The notes: generated from the sequence alone by a model not told the origin. A stretch of 64,000 nucleotides of DNA from Ramlibacter humi (GCF_004681975.1 NZ_SMLK01000001.1:806001-870000); one strand, 5' to 3'; counted from the first letter of the stretch, positions 1 to 15,827 are shown. Translations and numbers: made by a program.

Positions 1-680
1 CTGCTCGCCATGCTCGATGGAGCGCGCGACGGACGTGCCGTCCGCGTCCGCGAAAGCCAGGACGGCGCTGTCGCCCAGCATGGGCACTGTCAGGTCCAGC
101 AGCGCCCGCGCCACCTGGTCGGTTTCCAGCGACAGGGAGAGCTGCTGGCTCACTTCGGCCAGGTAGTCGGCGCGGCTGATGGCGTCCTCGGCCGCCGCCC
201 GCGCGGCTTCCGAGCGGGCCAGCGCCTCGCGCTCCGCCGCGCGCAGCTGCAGCTGCCGGTTCATCCGGTACAGCTCGACGAACACCCGCACCTTGGACCG
301 CAGCACCTCGGGCACCACGGGCGACGGGATGTAGTCGACCGCGCCCAGCGCGTAGCCGCGCTTGGCCTGCAGCTCGTCCACGTACGCCGTGATGAAGACG
401 ATGGGCGTCTGCGCCGACTTCTTGTAGTGGCGGATCAGGCTGGCCGTCTCCAGCCCGTCGATGTCGGGCATGTTGACGTCCAGCAGGATGACCGCGAACT
501 CCATCTCCAGGATGTAGCGCAGGGCTTCCTTGCCGGAACGCGCGCTGACGATGTTCTCGTCCAGCTCGTCCAGGATGGTGCGGAAGACGACGTGCTTCTC
601 CTGGAGGTCGTCGACCACCAGGATGTTGACCTTCTCGCGCTCGGGCAGCGCGGCGGCCGCGTCGGGGTTGGTTCGCGAAG

Positions 681-684
<4 letters not shown>
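1..684 (-). CDS. Receiver-domain signalling protein (hybrid kinase or regulator), 3' end outside window
   Basis: The first 228 codons are present; the gene runs off the left edge. It starts with GTG at 684 and overlaps the stop of the upstream poly-HAMP kinase (GTGA), so the two are translationally coupled. Residues about 18-135 form a receiver domain: acidic pair VVDD, phospho-acceptor Asp in [12 protein letters not shown], Thr in FITAY. The usual KP near the end is SP (DYIPSPVVP), so the conserved lysine is a serine. A coiled linker rich in Ala/Glu follows, then the start of what looks like a GAF-type sensor region ([20 protein letters not shown]). The missing C-terminus may hold a kinase or PP2C phosphatase domain; which one cannot be seen. 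It probably acts with the upstream kinase. Confidence 0.85.
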
Positions 685-7274
<6,590 letters not shown>

Positions 7275-7572
7275 TTCCGTGTCCCCAATACGTAAGCGCC
7301 CCGTCGCACGGGACGGGGAGCGCGCAGGGTAGTGAATCGGCAAGGATGAGGCAACCTCGTCCATGCAAGGATGGCCCGCAAAGCCAGTGCCGGCGCGGGT
7401 TGTAGGAGCGCACTGACAGCAGAACGTGCCGGCGTACTACAGCCGCGCTGAGCGGCGGATGGACGAGCGCGCAGGTCGTGCGAGCAACCCGAAAGCATGC
7501 CCGGGCTGCCTGCCGCGGCAATGAAAAAGGCCGCCCGAAGGCGGCCTCTCGATCAACGTTTCGCTTGCGCGA
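7275..7572. other. Intergenic region between kinase and binding-protein genes
   Basis: Holds the terminator at 7524-7550 and presumably the promoter and leader of the poly-HAMP kinase operon. I see no convincing promoter hexamers and no further gene. Confidence 0.5.
7524..7550 (-). terminator. Rho-independent terminator of the ABC binding-protein gene
   Basis: Seven-bp GC stem (GGCCGCC / GGCGGCC) with a CGAA loop, followed on the minus strand by five T residues. It lies about 25 bases past the stop codon at 7573. Confidence 0.85.
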
Positions 7573-8700
7573 TCAGTTCATCGCGGTCTTCTTGCCGCCC
7601 TTGTAGGTGTACAGGGTGGTGGCCGGGTTCTTCAGCTCGCCGTTGGGTTCGAAGGCGATCGTGGCGGTCACGCCCTTGTAGTTGGTCTTCTTCAGCTCGG
7701 GGATGTACTTCTTGGGATCCCACGAACCTGCACGCTTCATCGCATCGACCAGCACGAAGGTGGCGTCATAGGTGTACGGGCTGTAGACCTGGAACTGGCC
7801 AGGGTACTTGGCGTCGTACTTGGCCTTCCACGCCTTGCCGCCGGGCATCTTGTCGAGCGACGAGCCGCCTTCGGCGCAGATCACGTTGTCCAGGGTCTTG
7901 GCGCCCGCGGCCAGCTTGATGATCTCGCTGGTGCAGATGCCGTCGCCGCCGAAGTACTTGACGTTGGACAGGCCCAGTTGCTCCATCTGGCGCAGCATGG
8001 GACCGGCTTGCGGGTCCATGCCGCCGTAGAAGATGGCGTCGGGGTTCTTGGCCTTGATGGCGGTCAGGATGGCCATGAAGTCGGTGGCCTTGTCGGTCGT
8101 GAACTGCTCGTCCACCACCTGCATGCCCTTGGACTGCGCGGTCCTCTTGAACACTTCGGCGACGCCCTGGCCGTAAGCGGTGCGGTCGTCGATGATGGCG
8201 ACCTTTTTCAGCTTCAGCGTGTCGGCCGCGTACAGGGCCAGCGCAGCGCCCAGGGCGTTGTCGTTGGCGATGATGCGGTAGGTGGTGTCGTAGCCGGGCT
8301 TGGTCAGCGCGGGGTTGGTGGCGGCGCCGGTGATGTGCGGGATGCCGCAGTCGTTGTACACCTTGGAAGCGGGGATCGTCGTGCCCGAGTTCAGGTGACC
8401 CACCACGCCGGCGACCTTGGAGTCGCACAGCTTCTGGGCGGCGGCCGTGCCCTGCTTCGGGTCGGCGGCGTCGTCTTCAGCCTGGATCTCGAACTTGACC
8501 TTCTTGCCGCCGATGGTGATGTTCTGGGAGTTCAGCTCCTCGATCGCCATGCGGGTGCCGTTCTCGTTGTCCTTGCCGTAGTGCGCTTGCGCGCCGGACA
8601 CCGGGGCGACGTGACCGATCTTGATCACTTCCTGCGCCGACGCCAGGCCGAAGGCCGAGGCGATGGCGGCAGCTACCGTCAATTTCATCTTCATCTGCAT
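7573..8700 (-). CDS. Branched-chain amino-acid-type ABC transporter substrate-binding protein
   Basis: 375 aa. Start chosen at the ATG at 8700, preceded by GGAGG with seven-base spacing; an upstream in-frame extension to 8928 lacks these features. The N-terminus (MKMKLTVAAAIASAFGLASA) is a Sec signal peptide. The mature protein opens IKIGHVAPVSGAQAHYGKD, the hallmark of LivJ/LivK-type periplasmic binding proteins (type I fold), and length fits. It would bind Leu/Ile/Val or a related compound in the periplasm and hand it to an inner-membrane ABC permease. No permease or ATPase genes are adjacent, so the transporter partner is elsewhere. Followed by a strong terminator. Confidence 0.9.
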   Translation of the reverse strand: MQMKMKLTVAAAIASAFGLASAQEVIKIGHVAPVSGAQAHYGKDNENGTRMAIEELNSQNITIGGKKVKFEIQAEDDAADPKQGTAAAQKLCDSKVAGVVGHLNSGTTIPASKVYNDCGIPHITGAATNPALTKPGYDTTYRIIANDNALGAALALYAADTLKLKKVAIIDDRTAYGQGVAEVFKRTAQSKGMQVVDEQFTTDKATDFMAILTAIKAKNPDAIFYGGMDPQAGPMLRQMEQLGLSNVKYFGGDGICTSEIIKLAAGAKTLDNVICAEGGSSLDKMPGGKAWKAKYDAKYPGQFQVYSPYTYDATFVLVDAMKRAGSWDPKKYIPELKKTNYKGVTATIAFEPNGELKNPATTLYTYKGGKKTAMN

Positions 8701-8854
8701 GGGGATACCTCCGAATGTGGGGAATGGGTTGAGATCAGTTGTTAACTCAACGGCCGCGAACATAACGCAATTTCCGGACCCGGGCCATAGGGGTAAGCGC
8801 CGCCGTCCGGCCCCCGGCGAGGCGCGTTGTCCAATGCCGCGGCGGCCAGCTGGC

Positions 8855-9157
8855 TCAGCGCTGCGAGGGCGGCGGTTTGCCCTGCGCGCCGAGTTCCTCT
8901 GCCAGGGCTTCGGAAACGGCGGCTGCAACCACGGCTTCGATCTCCTGGCGCAGCGCCGGCGCCAGGGCCCGGCTGTGCTCCACCACCACGGCCGCGATGG
9001 CCTCGCGCAGCCTGCGGTCCAGCGTGAGGTCCACGCGCTGCATGATGCGATGCACCAGCTGCTCCTCGGCCACGGGCGCCGAAGCGGGCGTGGCCGCGGC
9101 GCCCTGCACGACTTCGGTGAGCGTGGGAACGAACCGCGGGGGCGTGCGGGTGGCCAT
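8855..9157 (-). CDS. Small acidic/alanine-rich protein of unknown function
   Basis: 100 aa. Its ATG at 9157 overlaps the TGA of holC by one base, so it is read as the third gene of pepA-holC. After a short Pro-rich start (RFVPTLTEVV) the rest is predicted helical with many Ala, Glu and Arg (DRRLREAIAAVVVEH, EIEAVVAAAVSEALAEEL), ending in a basic tail. The VPTLTEVV start recalls small DUF2486-type proteins of Burkholderiales; that link is inference. No signal peptide or membrane span. Function unknown. Confidence 0.75.
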   Translation of the reverse strand: MATRTPPRFVPTLTEVVQGAAATPASAPVAEEQLVHRIMQRVDLTLDRRLREAIAAVVVEHSRALAPALRQEIEAVVAAAVSEALAEELGAQGKPPPSQR

Positions 9158-9588
9158 CAGCGTTGCTCCGCCAGGTCGTGCCGGACAATGGCGTAGCCCC
9201 GGTCGGCATAGTGCTTCCAGCGCGCACGGGCCTGCTGGCGGTCGGCGCCGTCGTTCGTCACCACCTCGATCAGCCGCTCGAAGCGTTCGAAGCCCTCGGG
9301 CACTTCATGGCCGAGATTGACCAGCACCTGCTGGTGAGGGGACGAGCGCGGCAAGCCGGACAGCACGATCGGGGTGCGCGCCTGCACCCTTTCGTCCCGC
9401 TCCGTCCCAAGGCAGTGCGGCACGAATTCCAGCGAGCCGAAGGTCCAGAGGTTCACGTCCAGTTCGCGCAGCACTTCGGGTTCTCCGGTCACCACCACTT
9501 GCGCGCCGGTGCCGTACGCCTTGCGCAGCAGGCGGCAGGCATAGCCCAGCTTGTCGGGCGCGTTGAAGTGGAACGCGACTTCGGTCAT
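9157..9588 (-). CDS. holC: DNA polymerase III chi subunit
   Basis: 143 aa, usual HolC length. It opens MTEVAFHFNAPDKLGYACRL, typical of chi, with the core LLRKAYGTGAQVVVTGEP and the SSB-contacting region near FVPHCLGT. Chi joins the clamp loader psi subunit and binds the SSB C-terminus, linking the replicase to single-stranded DNA. It starts four bases after the pepA stop; pepA-holC adjacency is common in proteobacteria. I chose the ATG at 9588 because the longer reading frame overlaps pepA and adds a basic extension not seen in the family. Confidence 0.93.
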   Translation of the reverse strand: MTEVAFHFNAPDKLGYACRLLRKAYGTGAQVVVTGEPEVLRELDVNLWTFGSLEFVPHCLGTERDERVQARTPIVLSGLPRSSPHQQVLVNLGHEVPEGFERFERLIEVVTNDGADRQQARARWKHYADRGYAIVRHDLAEQR

Positions 9589-9592
9589 GCGG

Positions 9593-11086
9593 CTAGCGCG
9601 CGGCCGCCTTGCGTTTCGGCGCCTTCGCGGCCTTGGCACCACCCTGCCGCTGTTGCGACAGCAGGTATTGCACCAGCAGTCCCACGGGACGGCCGGTGGC
9701 CCCCTTGGCCGCGCCGCCCTTCCACGCGGTGCCCGCGATGTCCAGGTGCGCCCAGGGGTACTTGCCCGCGAAACGCTGGAGGAACTTGGCGGCGGTGATG
9801 GCGCCGCCGGGACGTCCCGCGACGTTGGCCATGTCGGCGAAGTTCGTCTTCAGGCCTTCACCGTACTCGTCGTCCAGCGGCATGCGCCAGCACAGGTCGA
9901 ACGCCGAATCGCCCGCGCGCTGCAGGTCGGCGGCCAGTGCGTCGTCGGAAGCGAAGAGGCCGCTGCGGACCGCGCCGAGCGCGATGACGCAGGCGCCCGT
10001 GAGCGTGGCGATGTCCACCACCGCGCGCGGCTTGAAGCGCTCCGCATACGTGAGCGCGTCGCACAGGATGAGGCGGCCCTCGGCGTCGGTGTTGAGCACC
10101 TCGATGGTCTGGCCGCCCATGCTGGTGACCACGTCGCCCGGCTTGAGCGCGCGGCCGTCCGGCAGGTTTTCGCAGGCGGGGATGAGGCCCACGACGTTGA
10201 GCGAGGGCCGCAGGTCGGCCAGTGCGCGGAACGTGCCCAGCACGCTGGCCGCGCCGCACATGTCGAACTTCATCTCGTCCATCTCGCCGGCCGGCTTGAT
10301 GGAGATGCCGCCGCTGTCGAAAGTGATGCCCTTGCCCACCAGCACCACCGGCGGCTCGGACGACGCGGCGCCCTGGTAGCGCAGCACGATGAAGCGCAGC
10401 GGCTGCTCGGAGCCACGCGCCACCGCCATGAACGAGCCCATGCCCAGTTTCTCGACTTCCTTCGGGCCCAGCACCTCGCACTGGAAGCCGTGCGCCTTGG
10501 CCAGCTTCTTCGCTTCCTCGCCCAGCCGCGTGGGCGTGGCGATGTTCGGCGGCAGGTTGCCCATCTCGCGCGCGAGCTCGATGCCGTTGGCCGCGCCGCG
10601 CGCGGTGTCGAAAGCGGCGCGCAGGTCGTTCGAAACCTGGGCCACGCCGATGGTCACCCGCTGCAGTTCCCGCCCTTCCGGCTTGGACTTGGTCGCGACG
10701 TACACGTAGCTGGCCTCGGCGGTGGCCTGGACCGCGGCGCGCACCGCATCCTCGCCCGCATCCGCGGGCAGGCAGATCACCAGGCGCTTGACGCCCTTGC
10801 TGCGCAACGAGGAGACGGCAGCCTGCACGGCGGCCTGCACGCGCTTGCCCGAGCCGTCGCCCGCGCCGGCCAACACCAGCCGCGGGGCGGCCACGCCGGC
10901 GGCGCGGTAGGCCTGCAGCAGCTTGCCGGGCTTGCCTTCAAAATCGCCGGCCTTGCGGGCCTCGTCCGCCAGCCGGGACAGCGGATCGCCGCCGCCCTTG
11001 AAGCCTTCAGCCAGCACCGCCACGACCGCGTCGCACTTCTGCGCGGCCGCCTCGGCCGGGCCGAGGGTCTTGAGTTCGAAGTCCAT
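9593..11086 (-). CDS. pepA: Leucyl aminopeptidase (M17 family)
   Basis: 497 aa, full length. The C-terminal catalytic domain has GKGITFDSGGISIKP and the M17 signature NTDAEGRLILCDALTYAE, giving the Lys, Asp and Glu ligands of the two-metal site and the active-site Arg. The N-terminal macro-like domain begins MDFELKTLGPAEAAAQKCD. It releases N-terminal residues from peptides in the cytoplasm; some PepA proteins also bind DNA in site-specific recombination or carAB control. The C-terminal tail is Lys/Arg-rich (KAPKRKAAAR). Divergent from lptF across 39 bp. Confidence 0.96.
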   Translation of the reverse strand: MDFELKTLGPAEAAAQKCDAVVAVLAEGFKGGGDPLSRLADEARKAGDFEGKPGKLLQAYRAAGVAAPRLVLAGAGDGSGKRVQAAVQAAVSSLRSKGVKRLVICLPADAGEDAVRAAVQATAEASYVYVATKSKPEGRELQRVTIGVAQVSNDLRAAFDTARGAANGIELAREMGNLPPNIATPTRLGEEAKKLAKAHGFQCEVLGPKEVEKLGMGSFMAVARGSEQPLRFIVLRYQGAASSEPPVVLVGKGITFDSGGISIKPAGEMDEMKFDMCGAASVLGTFRALADLRPSLNVVGLIPACENLPDGRALKPGDVVTSMGGQTIEVLNTDAEGRLILCDALTYAERFKPRAVVDIATLTGACVIALGAVRSGLFASDDALAADLQRAGDSAFDLCWRMPLDDEYGEGLKTNFADMANVAGRPGGAITAAKFLQRFAGKYPWAHLDIAGTAWKGGAAKGATGRPVGLLVQYLLSQQRQGGAKAAKAPKRKAAAR

Positions 11087-11125
11087 AATCCGGTGTTTTG
11101 GTTCGCGTGTTCGCGGTCGGCGCCG

Positions 11126-12217
11126 ATGTTATTCCATTCCTCCCTGCGCAAAGAGCTGGCCCGCAGTTTCGGCGCGACCCTCGTGGTGCTGGTCACCATC
11201 GTCATGACGATGACGCTGATCCGCACGCTGAGCCAGGCCAATCGCGGCAGCGTCAACCCGCAGGAAGTGCTGATGGTCATGGGCTACACGGTGCTGGGCT
11301 ACCTGCCGCCGATCATGACCCTGTGCCTGTTCATCGCCATCGTGGGCACGCTCTCGCGCATGTACCGCGATAGCGAGATGGTGATCTGGTTCTCCGCGGG
11401 CCGGGGCCTGTCCGCCCTGCTGCGGCCGCTGCTCGGCTTCGCATGGCCGATCTTCGGCGCGGTCGCGGTGCTGGCCTTGCTGGTATGGCCGTGGGCCAAC
11501 CGGCAAACCCAGGACATGCGCGACCGCTACGGCAACCGTGGCGACCTGGAGCGCGTGGCGCCCGGCCAGTTCCAGGAATCGGCCAGCGGCAATCGCGTGT
11601 TCTTCCTGGACAAGGACACGCCGGACAACAAGTCGGGCAAGAACATCTTCATCGCCAGCGCCGAGAAGGGAAAGCAGATCGTGACTTCGGCGCGCACCGG
11701 CCAGGTGGTGAACGAAGGCGACAACCAGTTCCTGGTGCTGGCCGACGGCCAGCGCCTGGAGACCGAGACGGCCACCGGCCAGCTGAAGATCAGCGAGTTC
11801 CAGGTGATGGGCAACAAGGTCGGCGGCTCGCAACTCGGGCCCGCCGACAGCGCGCCGGCCAAGACGCTTTCGACCTTCGCGCTGATGGTGGACCCGAACC
11901 GGCTGAACTTGGGTGAGCTGGCCTGGCGCCTGGGCCTGGCACTGGCGACGCTCAACTTCATCGTCATCGCCATCACCGTCTCCAGCGTCAATCCGCGCGC
12001 GGGCCGCAGCGGCAACCTGGTGTTCGCGCTGTCGGCCTTCGTCGTGTACTACAACCTCCTCAACCTGGGACAGAGCTGGGTGAGCTCGGGCCGGGTGACG
12101 TTCGCCGGCTTCCTGCTCGGGCTGCATGGCACCGTGTTCCTGCTGTCGGTCGGCTGGCTGGCGAAGCAGCACAACAACTGGCGCTGGCCCCGGCTGGCGA
12201 AGCGTGCCGCGGCATGA
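11126..12217 (+). CDS. lptF: LPS export system permease LptF
   Basis: 363 aa. Three N-terminal membrane spans (first: GATLVVLVTIVMTMTL), a periplasmic jellyroll domain (about 100-260), then three C-terminal spans (FIVIAITVSSV, LVFALSAFVVYYNLL, TVFLLSVGWLA). LptF with LptG forms the inner-membrane part of the LptB2FG exporter that extracts lipopolysaccharide and passes it to LptC/LptA. An open frame extends upstream to 9551 but runs antisense through pepA; the ATG at 11126 fits family N-termini (MLFHSSLRKELARSF). No strong ribosome site is visible. Its last codon overlaps the lptG start (ATGA). Confidence 0.95.
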   Translation: MLFHSSLRKELARSFGATLVVLVTIVMTMTLIRTLSQANRGSVNPQEVLMVMGYTVLGYLPPIMTLCLFIAIVGTLSRMYRDSEMVIWFSAGRGLSALLRPLLGFAWPIFGAVAVLALLVWPWANRQTQDMRDRYGNRGDLERVAPGQFQESASGNRVFFLDKDTPDNKSGKNIFIASAEKGKQIVTSARTGQVVNEGDNQFLVLADGQRLETETATGQLKISEFQVMGNKVGGSQLGPADSAPAKTLSTFALMVDPNRLNLGELAWRLGLALATLNFIVIAITVSSVNPRAGRSGNLVFALSAFVVYYNLLNLGQSWVSSGRVTFAGFLLGLHGTVFLLSVGWLAKQHNNWRWPRLAKRAAA

Positions 12218-13311
12218 GGACCATCCGGCGCCTGATCTACCGCGAGGTGATCGCCTCCGTCGTCTTCGTGGCGGCGGGCTTCCTCGCCCTCTTCTTCTTC
12301 TTCGACTTCGTCGACGAGCTGCCCAACGTCGGCCGGGGCGTCACGCCCTACCGCCTGACGCAGGCGCTGCTGTACGTGACGCTGCTGGTGCCCAACCACC
12401 TGTACGAGCTGATGCCGATCGCGGTGTTGATCGGCACCATCTTCGTGATGGCGCGGCTCGCGCAAAGCTCCGAGTACACGATCTTGCGCACCAGCGGCCT
12501 GGGCCCGGGCCGGGCGCTGCGCACGCTGATGGCGCTGGGCGTGATCTTCACGCTGCTCACGTTCGCCGCGGGCGACTACGTGGCGCCGGCCGCCGACAAG
12601 GCCGCGCAATTGCTGCGCGCCCGCTACCAGGGGCGCATCAGCATCGGCCAGACCGGCGCCTGGCTGAAGGAACGCCAGGACAAGAGCACGTACACGGTCA
12701 ATGTCTCGGCGCTGGCGGCGGACGGCTCGCTGCAGGGCGTGCGCCTGTTCGAGGCCGACGACCAGGGCCGCCTGATGCGCACCACTTCGGCGGCGCGCGG
12801 CCAGTTCGTGGACGAAGCCTGGCTGCTGATGGACGCGGAGATCTCGCACTTCGACAACAGCGGCCAGCGGGCGCGGGTGGACCACCAGACGGTCCCCCAA
12901 TTGCGCTGGAGGACGGAGCTGACGCAGGAGATGGTGTCGGTGGCGCTGCTGAAACCGGATCGCATGAGCACCATCGACCTGTTCCAGTACATCCAGCACC
13001 TGGAGCAGAACGGGCAGACCTCGCAGCGCTACGAGATCGAGTTCTGGCGCAAGGTGTTCTATCCGCTCAGCTGCATGGTGATGGTGGTGCTGGCGCTGCC
13101 CTTCGCCTACCTGCATTTCCGTTCGGGCGGCATCACCAGCTACGTGTTCGGCGGCGTGCTGATCGGCATCAGCTTCTTCCTGCTGAACAACGTGTTCGGC
13201 TACGTGGGCAACCTGCGCGACTGGTGGCCCTGGCTGACGGCGGCGGCGCCAGGACTGCTGTACACGCTGCTGTCGCTGGCGGCTTTCACCTTCCTCGTGC
13301 TTCGAAGGTGA
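12214..13311 (+). CDS. lptG: LPS export system permease LptG
   Basis: 365 aa, ATG overlapping the lptF stop. N-terminal spans include VIASVVFVAAGFLALFFFFD and a second near HLYELMPIAVLIGTIFVM; the middle third is the periplasmic domain; C-terminal spans include VFYPLSCMVMVVLALPFAYL, followed by the family-typical HFRSGGITSYVFGGVLIGIS. Partner of LptF in the LptB2FGC lipopolysaccharide extractor. The tight overlap suggests equimolar synthesis. Its stop in turn overlaps the GTG of the next gene. Confidence 0.96.
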   Translation: MRTIRRLIYREVIASVVFVAAGFLALFFFFDFVDELPNVGRGVTPYRLTQALLYVTLLVPNHLYELMPIAVLIGTIFVMARLAQSSEYTILRTSGLGPGRALRTLMALGVIFTLLTFAAGDYVAPAADKAAQLLRARYQGRISIGQTGAWLKERQDKSTYTVNVSALAADGSLQGVRLFEADDQGRLMRTTSAARGQFVDEAWLLMDAEISHFDNSGQRARVDHQTVPQLRWRTELTQEMVSVALLKPDRMSTIDLFQYIQHLEQNGQTSQRYEIEFWRKVFYPLSCMVMVVLALPFAYLHFRSGGITSYVFGGVLIGISFFLLNNVFGYVGNLRDWWPWLTAAAPGLLYTLLSLAAFTFLVLRR

Positions 13312-13679
13312 AGCGCGGCATCGTCCTGTTCGGCCACGGCTCGCGCGACCCGGCGTGGCGCGAGCCGATGGACGCTGTGGCCGCCCGGCTCAAGGCGCAA
13401 GCGCCGGACGTCGCGGTGGAATGCGCCTTCCTGGAGCTGCAGGCGCCCGACCTTCCCGCGGCGCTGGCGAAGCTCAGTGGATCGGGCGTCAGCCAAGTGA
13501 CCGTCTTGCCCATGTTCCTGGGGGTCGGAAAGCACGCCCGGGAAGACCTCCCGCAGCTGGTTTCGGCTGCCCGGGCCCGGCATCCGGGTGTACGGATCGA
13601 CGTGCTGCCGCCGGTCGGTGAGCACGCGGCAGTCCTGGACTTGCTCGCGCTTTTGGCTGTGCAGGGTTCTCAAACCTAG
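13308..13679 (+). CDS. CbiX/SirB-like sirohydrochlorin chelatase (short form)
   Basis: 123 aa, one CbiX domain. The start is GTG at 13308, overlapping the lptG stop (GTGA); the frame then reads KRGIVLFGHGSRDPAW. The metal-binding His of GHGS and the second His of FLGVGKHAREDLP are present. Short single-domain CbiX proteins act as homodimers and insert Fe or Co into sirohydrochlorin, giving siroheme or cobalt-precorrin. The next gene is a CysB-type sulfur regulator and siroheme is the sulfite reductase cofactor, so an iron chelatase role is likely, by inference. No terminator separates it from lptG. Confidence 0.87.
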   Translation: MKRGIVLFGHGSRDPAWREPMDAVAARLKAQAPDVAVECAFLELQAPDLPAALAKLSGSGVSQVTVLPMFLGVGKHAREDLPQLVSAARARHPGVRIDVLPPVGEHAAVLDLLALLAVQGSQT

Positions 13680-13720
13680 CCATTTGAGCATAATGGATGC
13701 CTGCTTAAGATGAATCAGGC

Positions 13721-14665
13721 ATGAACCTGCACCAATTCCGGTTTGTCCAGGAAGCCGCACGGCGCAACCTCAACCTCACCGAGGCCGCCAAGGCGCTCCA
13801 CACGTCGCAGCCGGGCGTCTCCAAGGCGATCATCGAACTCGAGGAAGAGCTCGGCGTCGAGATCTTCGCGCGCCACGGCAAGCGGCTGAAGCGCATCACC
13901 GAACCCGGCCAGCACGTGCTGCGCAGCATCGAGCTGATCATGCGCGAGGTCGGCAACCTCAAGCGCATCGGCGAGCAGTTCAGCGCCCAGGACAGCGGCA
14001 CGCTGTCCATCGCCACCACCCACACGCAGGCGCGCTACGTGCTGCCGGCCCCCGTGGCCAAGCTGCGCGAGGCGTACCCCAAGGTGAACGTCAGCCTGCA
14101 CCAGGGCTCGCCGGACCAGGTGGCGCGCATGGTGATCGACGAGACCGCCGAGATCGGCATCGCGACCGAATCGCTGTCGGACTACCAGGAACTGGTGACG
14201 CTGCCCTGCTACGAGTGGCAGCACGTGCTGGTGATGCCGCTGGACCACCCCCTGGCGAAGAAGGAGCGCATCAGCCTCGAGGACATCGCGGCCGAGCCCC
14301 TCATCACCTACCACCCTTCGTTCACCGGCCGCACGCGCATCGACAACGCCTTCGCCACGCGCAAGCTGCAGCCGCGCATCGCGCTGGAGGCGATCGACTC
14401 GGACGTGATCAAGACCTACGTGCGCCTGGGCCTGGGCGTCGGCATCGTCGCCGAGATGGCCGTGCGCGACGACGGGCAGAACGCCGACCTGGCCACGCGC
14501 CCGCTGGGCAGCCTGTTCGGGCAGAACGTGGCGCGCGTCGCCTTCAAGCGCGGCGCCTACCTGCGCAACTTCGTCTTCCGCTTCGCCGAACTGCTGTCCG
14601 ACCGCCTGGACCGCCAGCTGATCGCGAAGGCCATGAACGGCCACGCCAACGACTATGACCTTTGA
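13721..14665 (+). CDS. CysB-family LysR-type transcriptional regulator
   Basis: 314 aa. N-terminal winged helix-turn-helix (MNLHQFRFVQEAARRNLNLT, then AAKALHTSQPGVSKAIIELE) and a C-terminal effector domain with the CysB/Cbl-like stretch TLSIATTHTQARYVLP and ITYHPSFTGRTRID. CysB-type regulators bind acetylserine or thiosulfate-type ligands and control sulfate uptake, cysteine synthesis and sulfonate use. It lies 41 bp after a siroheme-type chelatase and overlaps an aminotransferase gene by 11 bp, so it may autoregulate this operon. Whether it is CysB or the paralogue Cbl cannot be told from sequence alone. Confidence 0.92.
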   Translation: MNLHQFRFVQEAARRNLNLTEAAKALHTSQPGVSKAIIELEEELGVEIFARHGKRLKRITEPGQHVLRSIELIMREVGNLKRIGEQFSAQDSGTLSIATTHTQARYVLPAPVAKLREAYPKVNVSLHQGSPDQVARMVIDETAEIGIATESLSDYQELVTLPCYEWQHVLVMPLDHPLAKKERISLEDIAAEPLITYHPSFTGRTRIDNAFATRKLQPRIALEAIDSDVIKTYVRLGLGVGIVAEMAVRDDGQNADLATRPLGSLFGQNVARVAFKRGAYLRNFVFRFAELLSDRLDRQLIAKAMNGHANDYDL

Positions 14666-15827
14666 AGCCACTGCCGTGCGTACGCCGGCCGTCCGGACCA
14701 AGCTGCCCGCCGTGGGCACCACCATCTTCACCGTCATGTCCGCGCTCGCCACGGAGACCGGCGCGGTCAATCTCGGCCAGGGCTTCCCGGACTTCGAGTG
14801 CGACCCGAAGCTGGTGCAGTCGGTCACCGACGCGATGGCGCGCGGCCTCAACCAGTACCCGCCGATGACCGGCGTGCCGGCACTTCGCGAAGCGGTGGCA
14901 GCCAAGGTCGAGGCCATGTACGGCCGCCGCTACGACGCGGGCACGGAAATCACCATCACAGCCGGCGCCACGCAGGCCATCATCACCGCCATCCTCGCGG
15001 TGGTGCGGCCCGGCGACGAGGTCATCGTGCTGGAACCGTGCTACGACAGCTACGTGCCGAACATCGAGCTGGCCGGCGGCACCGTGGTGCGCGTGCCGCT
15101 GGTGCCCGGCACGTTCCGGCCCGACTTCGACCGCATCGCGGCCGCGATCACGCCGCGCACTCGCGCCATCCTGGTGAACTCCCCGCACAACCCCAGCGCC
15201 ACCGTCTGGACGCGCGAGGAGATGCTGCGCCTGCAGGAGCTGCTGGCGCCGACGGACGTGCTGGTGATCAGCGACGAGGTGTACGAGCACATGGTGTTCG
15301 ACGGCCAGCCGCACCAGAGCGCCGCGCGCTTCCCCGGCCTGGCCGCGCGTTCGTTCATCGTGTCCAGCTTCGGCAAGACTTACCACGTCACCGGCTGGAA
15401 GGTGGGCTATGTTCTCGCACCCGTGTCGCTGACGGCGGAGTTCCGCAAGGTGCACCAGTTCAACGTGTTCACGGTGAACACGCCCGTGCAGCACGGCCTG
15501 GCCGCGTACATGGCCGACCCACAGCCTTACCTGCAGCTGCCGGCCTTCTACCAGCGCAAACGCGACCTGTTCCGCGAAGGCTTGGCGCGCACGCGGCTGC
15601 GTGTGCTGCCCAGCGAAGGCAGCTACTTCCAGTGCGTGGACATCTCTTCGGTCAGCGACCTGCCGGAGGAGGAGTTCTGCAAGTGGCTCACGCGTGAGAT
15701 CGGCGTGGCCGCCATCCCGCTGTCCGCCTTCTACGGCGACGGCTTCGACCAGCGCGTAGTGCGTTTCTGTTTCGCGAAGAAGGACGAGACCTTGCGCGGC
15801 GCGCTGGAGCGACTGAGCAGGCTCTGA
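14655..15827 (+). CDS. PLP-dependent class I/II aminotransferase (methionine/kynurenine type)
   Basis: 390 aa, fold-type I. Visible landmarks: NLGQGFPDFECD near the start, the NSPHNPSATVW loop, SDEVYEHMVFDG, and the PLP lysine in SSFGKTYHVTGWKVGY. These match the YbdL/kynurenine aminotransferase branch, which prefers methionine, glutamine or aromatic amino acids. The ATG at 14655 lies inside the end of the regulator gene, so expression is probably coupled to it. A role in methionine salvage would fit the sulfur context but is inference. Confidence 0.9.
   Translation: MTFEATAVRTPAVRTKLPAVGTTIFTVMSALATETGAVNLGQGFPDFECDPKLVQSVTDAMARGLNQYPPMTGVPALREAVAAKVEAMYGRRYDAGTEITITAGATQAIITAILAVVRPGDEVIVLEPCYDSYVPNIELAGGTVVRVPLVPGTFRPDFDRIAAAITPRTRAILVNSPHNPSATVWTREEMLRLQELLAPTDVLVISDEVYEHMVFDGQPHQSAARFPGLAARSFIVSSFGKTYHVTGWKVGYVLAPVSLTAEFRKVHQFNVFTVNTPVQHGLAAYMADPQPYLQLPAFYQRKRDLFREGLARTRLRVLPSEGSYFQCVDISSVSDLPEEEFCKWLTREIGVAAIPLSAFYGDGFDQRVVRFCFAKKDETLRGALERLSRL

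Noticed and set aside
9551-11125. Upstream extension of lptF
   Set aside because: Lies antisense over pepA; lptF homology begins at 11126.
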